NCBI GenBank assembly: GCA_039030915.1
Contig: JBCCDG010000079.1
Coordinates: 1 to 18,848 of the forward strand
Length of the DNA: 18,848 bases
DNA from: Thermohalobaculum sp039030915
GTDB taxonomy: Bacteria > Pseudomonadota > Alphaproteobacteria > Rhodobacterales > Rhodobacteraceae
Direction of reading: 5' to 3'
This document shows, one piece after another, positions 13,769 through 18,848 of the stretch. The notes beneath the pieces were generated by a model. That model made no database searches. It was not told where the DNA came from and was given only the letters and a program-made list of their open reading frames with translations. Numbering within the stretch: position 1 is the stretch's first letter; each line of letters opens with the position of its first letter. The position numbers were made by a program, and so were the translations under genes.

Positions 13769-15121
13769 ATGGGCAACGCGGCGGTGGTGCAACGGCTGGT
13801 CAGCATCGACGGCGGAGACGTCGCCGATTGCCCCGTCGCGCGGCCGGAGCGGCTTCGCTATTGGGCGCCCGAGGCGCGGACGGAGGACGGGCACACCATC
13901 CCGCGCGGCGCCGGCCTCTCCTACGCCGGCGCTTCCTTCGGGGCCGGAGCGACCAGCGTCAGCCATGCGCGCTTCGATCGCCTGCTGTCCTTTGATGCGG
14001 AGCGGTGCGAGCTGAAGGTAGAGGCGGGGGCGACCCTCTGGGCCGTGCAGACGTTCCTTGCCGCCCGCGGGCTCTATCTCCCCTGCCACCCCGGGCACGG
14101 CCGCATCACCGTGGGCGGCTGCGTGGGCGTCGACGCGCACGGCAAGAACCAGCGGCGCGACGGTACCTTCATGAACCAGGTCGTCCGGTTCGAACTCTTC
14201 CATCCCGACCATGGGCACCTTGTGCTCGACCGTGAGCGGGAACCGGAGATCTTCGAGCTTACGTGCGGGGGCTACGGGCTCACGGGTCACATCCTGACAG
14301 TGACCTTGCGGGCCGCCGTTCTGCCCTCGGACCATCTGATCGTCATGCGCGAACCCTTCGCCGATACCGCCGAGGGCTTCGCGAAGCTCGCTGATACCGC
14401 CGAGAAGGCCGACTTTACCTACACCTGGCACGATCTCGCGCAGGCGACCGGGCCGGGTGGCGGCTATGTCTTCTCGGCGCGCTTCGGACCGGGACCGGAA
14501 AGCGGCGGGGTGAGCGCGAGCCCCAAGGCTACGGAGGCGCCGCCGCTGACGGCAGAGGGCGCGCGCCGTTTGCCCGTCTCTCTGATGCGTGCGCCGACAC
14601 TCCGTGCCATCAACGGCTATTTCCGCTTGAAGACCCGGTCCGCTGATCGCGGCCAGCGAAAGTCGGTGATCGACGCACTTTTCCCGGTTCACGGCTCGGA
14701 GATCTACTTCGCGCTCTTCGGCCGCCCCGGGCTCCACGAGTACCAGATGCTCACGCCGCTGGAGGCCGCGGCAGAGGTGCTCGAGACGGCACGTGCCCGC
14801 GCCCGGCATCACGGCGTGCCCTTCGCGCTCTGCTCCTGCAAGCGCTTCGGCGGTGCGCGGGAGCTTCTGCGCTTCACTGGAGATGGCGTGAATTTCGCGC
14901 TCAACTTCCCACGAATGGTGGGGTCGGACGCGCTTATGGCGGATCTCGACGCGCTGACGATTGAGGTCGGCGGTCTACCCAACCTCGCCAAGGACTCGCG
15001 CCTGTCCCGCGCGGTGATGGAGGCATGCTACGCTGAGCACGACACCTTCCGCAGCCGGCTTGCCGCCTTCGATCCCAAGCGGCGCATGCGCTCTGGCCTG
15101 TCGGAAAGGCTGGGGCTGTGA
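13769..15121 (+). CDS. FAD-dependent oxidase, DprE1-like (polyprenyl-phosphate sugar 2'-oxidase)
   Basis: FAD-binding oxidoreductase of the VAO/PCMH fold, 450 residues. DprE1 oxidises C2' of decaprenylphosphoryl ribose to the keto form, the first half of an epimerisation. Visible matches are the FAD loop PRGAGLSYAG (45-54), VGGCVGVDAHGKN (115-127, with His124 in the place of the mycobacterial His132 that follows VGGAIGADV), and the C-terminal LAKDSRLSR containing Lys408, equivalent to the catalytic Lys418. The end, FDPKRRMRSGLSERLGL, mirrors the DprE1 terminus. The Cys attacked by benzothiazinones in the mycobacterial enzyme is Ala377 here. The ATG at 13769 has GGGAGG (13756-13761) seven bases upstream. 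Its stop overlaps the start of the SDR partner (GTGA). The substrate need not be ribose; the paired transferase suggests another polyprenyl-linked sugar. Confidence 0.85.
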   Translation: MGNAAVVQRLVSIDGGDVADCPVARPERLRYWAPEARTEDGHTIPRGAGLSYAGASFGAGATSVSHARFDRLLSFDAERCELKVEAGATLWAVQTFLAARGLYLPCHPGHGRITVGGCVGVDAHGKNQRRDGTFMNQVVRFELFHPDHGHLVLDREREPEIFELTCGGYGLTGHILTVTLRAAVLPSDHLIVMREPFADTAEGFAKLADTAEKADFTYTWHDLAQATGPGGGYVFSARFGPGPESGGVSASPKATEAPPLTAEGARRLPVSLMRAPTLRAINGYFRLKTRSADRGQRKSVIDALFPVHGSEIYFALFGRPGLHEYQMLTPLEAAAEVLETARARARHHGVPFALCSCKRFGGARELLRFTGDGVNFALNFPRMVGSDALMADLDALTIEVGGLPNLAKDSRLSRAVMEACYAEHDTFRSRLAAFDPKRRMRSGLSERLGL

Positions 15122-15846
15122 CCGCGGTCGTCATCGGCGGATCGGCGGGTCTCGGACGGGCGCTGGCCGAAGCCGCGGCGGCGGAAGGCCACGACCTGCT
15201 GCTGGTCTCGAGCGATGCGGCCGATGGCGAGGCGCTGGCGGCGCATATCCGGCTCACCTCCGGACGGGGGGTGACGGCGGTCGGCGCCGATGCCCGCGAC
15301 GGGGCGGGATTTCGCGAGACGCTGGCCGCCGCGCTCGCGCCGCTCGAACGCATCGACATGCTGCTCCTGCCCATCGGAGCGGCTTTTCTCGACGACACCA
15401 CCGAGCTCGATGAAGCGCGGCGCCGCACCATCTGGGCGGTCAACTACGAGGCGCCGTTGGCCGCCATCGAGCTCGTGCTGCCAAAGCTGGGGGAAGGGGG
15501 AAGAATCGCCGGTTTCGGCTCCATCGCATCGGCGCGCGGCCGCTCGAAGAACGTGCACTACGCCGCCGCCAAATCGGCCCTGCGGACCTACTTCGAATCC
15601 CTACGCCAGACGACGGCGGGCAGTCGCGTCGCGGTGCAGTTCTACATCGCCGGCTATATCGATACCGAGCAGAGCTACGGGCGCACGGTGCTCTTTCCGG
15701 CCGTAGCGCCTGCGAGCGCCGCGCGCCGGGTCATGGCCGATGGCGCGCGCGATTTCGGAGCGCGCCATCTGCCCTTCTGGTGGTTCGGCGTGACCCTCGC
15801 CTTCCGCGCCCTGCCCTGGTTCCTGTTCAAGCGCCTCGGCGTCTGA
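15118..15846 (+). CDS. SDR reductase, DprE2-like (polyprenyl-phosphate 2-ketosugar reductase)
   Basis: Classical short-chain dehydrogenase, 242 residues. DprE2 reduces the 2'-keto intermediate made by DprE1 and so completes C2 epimerisation. The nucleotide-binding motif is GGSAGLG (7-13). The active site has Asn109, Ser135, Tyr148 and Lys152 (YAAAK). After the fold, a hydrophobic tail rich in Trp, Phe and Pro (about 214-242, LPFWWFGVTLAFRALPWFLF) resembles the membrane-associating end of DprE2 proteins. The start is a GTG at 15118 that overlaps the stop of the oxidase gene by four bases (GTGA), strong evidence for coupled expression and a two-subunit or two-step system. Alone, the sequence supports only an SDR call; context with the DprE1 homologue supports DprE2-like. 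Confidence 0.83.
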   Translation: MTAVVIGGSAGLGRALAEAAAAEGHDLLLVSSDAADGEALAAHIRLTSGRGVTAVGADARDGAGFRETLAAALAPLERIDMLLLPIGAAFLDDTTELDEARRRTIWAVNYEAPLAAIELVLPKLGEGGRIAGFGSIASARGRSKNVHYAAAKSALRTYFESLRQTTAGSRVAVQFYIAGYIDTEQSYGRTVLFPAVAPASAARRVMADGARDFGARHLPFWWFGVTLAFRALPWFLFKRLGV

Positions 15847-15894
15847 GGGCCATGCGACCAACCGAGTGCGGGGTCGCGAAGGCCGTGAGCTGAC

Positions 15895-16509
15895 TTAGCT
15901 CGAGAGGGCGTCATCGAGAAGGCGCGAGAAATCCTCTATGCCCATGTTGCCGCTCGTCAGCTGGCCGTCGATCACGAAGCTCGGCGTCGAGCGCACGCCA
16001 TCCGCCTCCGACGTCGTCTGATACCGGTCGACAAGCGCGCGAGCATAGTCCTCATCGTTGAGGCAGGCATCGATCTGCTGGGCGGAAAGGCCGTTGACCC
16101 GGCCGATCTTCCGGATCTCGCCGGCGATGTCGTCTGCCCGCGCCCAGCTCGACTGCTGCTTCAGGAACATCTCGGAGATCGGGTAGAAGCCGCGCTCCCC
16201 GCCGCAGCGCGCGACCATCGAGGCCCAGAGGCCGTAGCGGTCAAAATAGACCTCGCGCATGATGAACTTCACCTTGCCGGTATCGACGTATTTCTCCTTG
16301 ATCGTCGGGAAGGTGTCGCGGTGGAACGCCGCGCAGTGCGGGCAGGTGTAGCTCGCATATTCGATCACGGTAACAGGCGCGTCCTCGGAGCCGAGGATCA
16401 CGTCGCCGACCACCGGCTCGACCGCCTCGGCGCGGAGCCCGGCCGGGGAAAGGGCGGCGAGGCCGGCGGCGCCGGCGGTGGCCATGAACTGGCGGCGGGT
16501 GGCGGTCAT
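15895..16509 (-). CDS. DsbA-family thiol-disulfide oxidoreductase with Tat-type signal
   Basis: Periplasmic thioredoxin-fold protein, 204 residues, with the active site CPHC (Cys56-Cys59) and cis-Pro motif TPSF (175-178). These belong to the DsbA/BdbD-like group that forms or exchanges protein disulfides. The N-terminus MTATRRQFMATAGAAG has a twin-arginine pair followed by Phe and a moderately hydrophobic stretch, so export is probably through Tat, with cleavage near LRA (25-27). The ATG at 16509 overlaps the stop of dciA (ATGA), giving a coupled dciA-dsbA pair. It converges with the DprE2-like gene, leaving 48 bases between stops. A five-pair inverted repeat (15887-15901) spans the dsbA stop and is too weak to call a terminator. 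Confidence 0.93.
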   Translation of the reverse strand: MTATRRQFMATAGAAGLAALSPAGLRAEAVEPVVGDVILGSEDAPVTVIEYASYTCPHCAAFHRDTFPTIKEKYVDTGKVKFIMREVYFDRYGLWASMVARCGGERGFYPISEMFLKQQSSWARADDIAGEIRKIGRVNGLSAQQIDACLNDEDYARALVDRYQTTSEADGVRSTPSFVIDGQLTSGNMGIEDFSRLLDDALSS

Positions 16510-17285
16510 TCGTCTCTCCTCGTCGCGTCGTCCGGCGCGGCCCGACCGCCCGGCGCAGTGTCCAACGGCGCATCCGGGCTCTCCCGGCGCGGCTCGGTAA
16601 GGATATAGGCACCCAGATCGGAAAGCGCCTCCCTCAGTGACGCATTCACGATCCCGTCAGTGATCTTGAACGCCTCCGTCCCGGCGGCATCGCTGCGCGG
16701 CAGGGGCGCATTCGGCTCGCCACGTCGCCGGATCGCACCGGCAGCGGGCTTTGCAGGGGATCGATGCTCGAAGGGCGCGTCAGGCTCGGCGAAGCCCGCG
16801 GCGGCAGCATGGGCGGCCGACGGGATGCCTGCCGCCCGGCTGCCCTGCGCCCCGATCGCACCCGCCTGCGTGACGCGAAGCCGGGTCACATGCCGGTAGC
16901 CGAAGCAGGCATTCACACGCTCGATGATTTGCGGCGCGCGGTGCTCGACCTCCAGCGCCACGGCGCCTTCCGCGGCCACGACCAGCGTGCGCGTGAGATC
17001 CCGACCACGCCCATGGCTCATGCGGAGCGGACGGCAAAGCGGCGCGAGTGCGGGGCCCATGATCTCCTCCCAGCGCAAGAGCACCGCGGCATCGGCAAAT
17101 CCCTGACGCTCCGCAGCCCGGCCGATGAGGGTCGAGACGCTGCCGCCGGCGGGCACGAAACCGGACTTGCGGCGTCGCTTCTGGGGCGGGGGCGCGGGCG
17201 ACGCAGCCACCGCAGGGCCGGTACCCTGCGGCCTTCCGCCCCGCCGCGGCGCACGCGACGGCCTCTTGCCCTTGCTCTCATCCAT
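16506..17285 (-). CDS. dciA: DUF721 / DciA-family replicative helicase-loading protein
   Basis: DciA proteins interact with the replicative helicase DnaB and replace DnaC/DnaI in most bacteria. The KH-like DUF721 domain occupies about residues 45-140, from STLIGRAAERQGF through the conserved RWEEIMGPALAPLCRPLRM to ERVNACFGYRHVTRLRVTQ. It is unusually long at 259 residues. A basic, Pro/Arg-rich N-terminal tail of about 45 residues precedes the domain. An Ala/Pro-rich, low-complexity C-terminal half contains a second predicted helical patch (ITDGIVNASLREALSDLGAYIL, about 210-231) that resembles the helical tail of alphaproteobacterial DUF721 proteins. The ATG at 17285 has only a weak ribosome binding site and sits just after a hairpin. 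It is coupled to the dsbA-like gene. Confidence 0.85.
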   Translation of the reverse strand: MDESKGKRPSRAPRRGGRPQGTGPAVAASPAPPPQKRRRKSGFVPAGGSVSTLIGRAAERQGFADAAVLLRWEEIMGPALAPLCRPLRMSHGRGRDLTRTLVVAAEGAVALEVEHRAPQIIERVNACFGYRHVTRLRVTQAGAIGAQGSRAAGIPSAAHAAAAGFAEPDAPFEHRSPAKPAAGAIRRRGEPNAPLPRSDAAGTEAFKITDGIVNASLREALSDLGAYILTEPRRESPDAPLDTAPGGRAAPDDATRRDE

Positions 17286-17294
17286 GCGCTTTGT

Positions 17295-17330
17295 CCCGTA
17301 GCCGGGTGATCTACGGGCCTGAGCCTACGG
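17295..17330. promoter_or_regulatory. inverted and direct repeats of CTACGG upstream of dciA
   Basis: CCCGTAG (17295-17301) and CTACGGG (17311-17317) form a perfect seven-base inverted repeat with a nine-base gap, and a third CTACGG lies at 17325-17330. The first arm ends nine bases before the dciA ATG. On the dciA transcript the pair can fold into a hairpin whose 3' arm covers the ribosome-binding position. Alternatively the three half-sites could bind a regulator in the dciA/mutY divergent gap. I see no clear sigma-70 promoter in this gap. Confidence 0.4.
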
Positions 17331-17415
17331 CAAACGCGGGAGCCCCGGCAACGGCAGCCCGATGCGTGCGGTCGGCCCGCGCGGTCTGAGCGAGAGAGCG
17401 GCGGAAGAGCGGGTA

Positions 17416-18480
17416 ATGACGGCGAAGGATGCGGCAGCAGGGCAGTCGGCGGATGCAGGGGCGGTTGGGGCCGCCCTTCTCGCCTGGTACGATGCGCATG
17501 CCCGCAGCTTGCCATGGCGCACGGGGCCAGCGGCACGACGCCGCGGCGTGCTGCCCGATCCCTACCGCGTCTGGCTCTCCGAGGTGATGCTGCAACAGAC
17601 CACGGTTGCTACGGTCACGCCCCGCTTTTCAGCCTTCCTCGCGCGGTGGCCCACGGTGGAGGCGCTGGCCGCCGCGCCGCGCGACCAGGTGCTCGGCGAG
17701 TGGGCGGGGCTCGGCTACTATGCCCGCGCGCGAAACCTCCATGCCTGCGCGGTTGCGGTCGCCACCCAGCATGACGGACGCTTTCCAGACACCGAGGAGG
17801 GGCTGCGCACCCTGCCGGGGATTGGCGACTACACCGCCGCCGCCATCGCCGCCATCGCCTTCGACCGGCCCGCAGTTGTCATGGACGGCAACATCGAGCG
17901 CGTGATGGCCCGCCTTTTCGCAGAGGCCGAGCCGCTGCCCACCGTCAAGCCGCAGCTCAAGGCCCGCGCCGCTGCCCTCACACCCCAGAGGCGTCCGGGC
18001 GATCATGCCCAGGCTCTCATGGATCTCGGCGCCACGATCTGCACGCCCAGAAGCCCTGCCTGCGGCATCTGCCCGTTGATGGCAACATGCGAGGGCCGAC
18101 GGCAGGGGATCGCCGCCACCCTGCCCGCAAAGGCGCCAAAGGCCGCGAAGCCTGTGCGCGCGGGGACGGCCTTCGTCGCCTTCGACGGCGCGGGCCGCGT
18201 CGGCACGGTCGTACGGCCGGAGAAGGGGCTCCTCGGCGGCATGCGGGCCCTGCCTTCTACGGACTGGACCACACCCGCGCCGCCCATTGAGCCCCCGTTC
18301 GCGGCCGACTGGTCGCCGGTCGGAGAGGTCCGCCACACCTTCACGCATTTTCATCTGCGCCTCGGCGTCATGGTCGCCACGGCCCCGGAAGTACCCGACC
18401 CCATGCCGCCCGCCGCCGCGCTCCGCGCTATGCCGACCGTTTTTGCGAAGGCGCTCCGGCTCGCGCGTGGTGGCGACTGA
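17416..18480 (+). CDS. mutY: A/G-specific adenine DNA glycosylase
   Basis: Removes adenine mispaired with 8-oxoguanine, a step of oxidative-damage base excision repair. The product is 354 residues. The catalytic Glu56 is in SEVMLQQTTV, the helix-hairpin-helix is LPGIGDYTAAAI (133-144), and the catalytic Asp157 is in VMDGNIERV. The [4Fe-4S] ligands are Cys209, Cys216, Cys219 and Cys225 with the exact C-x6-C-x2-C-x5-C spacing. A NUDIX-like C-terminal domain (about 245-350, with LLGGMRALP and VRHTFTHFHL) recognises the damaged base. I chose the ATG at 17416 because GGAAGAG (17403-17409) precedes it; an in-frame ATG at 17362 lacks a ribosome binding site. It is divergent from dciA and ends four bases before the ccrM stop on the other strand. 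Confidence 0.96.
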   Translation: MTAKDAAAGQSADAGAVGAALLAWYDAHARSLPWRTGPAARRRGVLPDPYRVWLSEVMLQQTTVATVTPRFSAFLARWPTVEALAAAPRDQVLGEWAGLGYYARARNLHACAVAVATQHDGRFPDTEEGLRTLPGIGDYTAAAIAAIAFDRPAVVMDGNIERVMARLFAEAEPLPTVKPQLKARAAALTPQRRPGDHAQALMDLGATICTPRSPACGICPLMATCEGRRQGIAATLPAKAPKAAKPVRAGTAFVAFDGAGRVGTVVRPEKGLLGGMRALPSTDWTTPAPPIEPPFAADWSPVGEVRHTFTHFHLRLGVMVATAPEVPDPMPPAAALRAMPTVFAKALRLARGGD

Positions 18481-18484
18481 GAGT

Positions 18485-18848
18485 TCAGGCGCCCGCTTCG
18501 ATCTCCGCCCGCAGCTTCTGGCGATAGAGATCGATCGGCACCCGCGTGCCGCCCTTTTCGATATGCCAGTAGGTCCAGCCATTGCAGGAAGGCCATTGTT
18601 CGAGCGCCGCGCCGACCTGGTGGATCGAACCGCTGACCCCGCCATCGGGGCCGGAGGCAACAAGCGTCCCGTCCGCTCGTATCTTCGCCCGGTGCCGCCC
18701 GTCGAGTGAGACCAGCACAACGCCCGGCGCAAGCAGTCCACGCTCAACGAGATTGCCGAAGGGAATGCGCGGCGCCGCACGTTTGGCCGTCGGCAGCCTG
18801 ATCGCGTCGGCCTCGTAGGCATCGACGCCCTCGATCCGGTGGCGCGCG
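18485..18848 (-). CDS. ccrM: CcrM-type adenine-N6 DNA methyltransferase, C-terminal part (runs off the right edge)
   Basis: Only the last 120 residues are present, as the gene enters from the right edge. The end IPFGNLVERGLLAPG, then SLDGRHRAKIRADG, SGSIHQVGAALEQWPSCNGWTYWH and PIDLYRQKLR, is the C-terminal RAMA-type domain of the alphaproteobacterial cell-cycle methyltransferase CcrM. CcrM methylates GANTC and coordinates replication with transcription. The catalytic DPPY and SAM motifs would lie outside the window. The TGA stop (18485-18487) converges on the mutY stop with four bases between them and no visible terminator. Another RAMA-bearing methyltransferase is possible, but the SCNGWTYWH segment and the neighbourhood favour CcrM. 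Confidence 0.9.
   Translation of the reverse strand, partial: ARHRIEGVDAYEADAIRLPTAKRAAPRIPFGNLVERGLLAPGVVLVSLDGRHRAKIRADGTLVASGPDGGVSGSIHQVGAALEQWPSCNGWTYWHIEKGGTRVPIDLYRQKLRAEIEAGA

Noticed and set aside
12599..14812. 737-codon open frame antisense to the GT2 and DprE1-like genes
   Set aside because: It spans two clear genes and their junction on the other strand and contains no recognisable motif or ribosome binding site. It is a GC-driven shadow.
15887..15901. GAGCT/AGCTC inverted repeat between the convergent DprE2-like and dsbA-like genes
   Set aside because: It has only five pairs, no T-tract, and covers the dsbA-like stop codon, so it is not convincing as a terminator.
1..18848. Mobile elements, prophage, CRISPR, toxin-antitoxin or defence system
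   Set aside because: No transposase, integrase, repeat-spacer array or small gene pair was found on either strand. The sugar genes are the only accessory-looking content.

Overview
The window looks like chromosomal DNA of a high-GC alphaproteobacterium, most likely Rhodobacterales or a close relative. The evidence is a stand-alone F0 ATP synthase operon (atpI-atpB-atpE-b'-b) with no F1 genes attached, a CcrM-type methyltransferase C-terminus next to mutY, a dciA gene followed by a Tat-signalled DsbA-family gene, and an smc gene. I see no transposase, integrase, phage gene, tRNA, rRNA or CRISPR array.

Layout, left to right. Bases 217-3711 (+) encode the SMC ATPase of chromosome segregation, followed by about 300 bases without a gene that carry a good sigma-70-type promoter. 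Bases 4014-6645 (+) are the F0 operon, closed by a clear intrinsic terminator at 6670-6703. Bases 6886-12495 (-) are a tightly packed five-gene sugar operon, transcribed right to left: glucose-1-phosphate cytidylyltransferase, CDP-glucose 4,6-dehydratase, a C-methyltransferase of the sugar C-methylating type, an NAD-dependent sugar epimerase/reductase, and a GT-C-like membrane glycosyltransferase. About 310 bases of divergent intergenic DNA follow. Bases 12806-15846 (+) hold a second operon: a GtrB/DPM1-like polyprenyl-phosphate glycosyltransferase, a DprE1-like FAD oxidase and a DprE2-like SDR reductase. Bases 15895-17285 (-) hold the DsbA-family protein and DciA, 17416-18480 (+) is mutY, and the right edge cuts through the C-terminus of ccrM (-).

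How the genes may work together (inference). The leftward operon can make a CDP-linked, C-methylated 6-deoxyhexose. The rightward operon can load a sugar onto a polyprenyl phosphate, and the DprE1/DprE2-like pair can then invert its C2 hydroxyl by oxidation and reduction on the lipid. The GT-C enzyme could transfer a lipid-linked sugar to an acceptor on the periplasmic side. This would be a compact, self-contained surface-glycan decoration system, set between housekeeping genes. The most unusual part is a DprE1/DprE2-like pair coupled to a GT2 transferase in place of the UbiA-type phosphoribosyltransferase of the mycobacterial arabinan pathway.

The smc-F0 block and the dciA-dsbA block face each other across the sugar locus. 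As I recall it, dciA-dsbA-smc is a contiguous co-directional group in many Rhodobacteraceae, so an inversion or insertion may have brought the sugar genes here.
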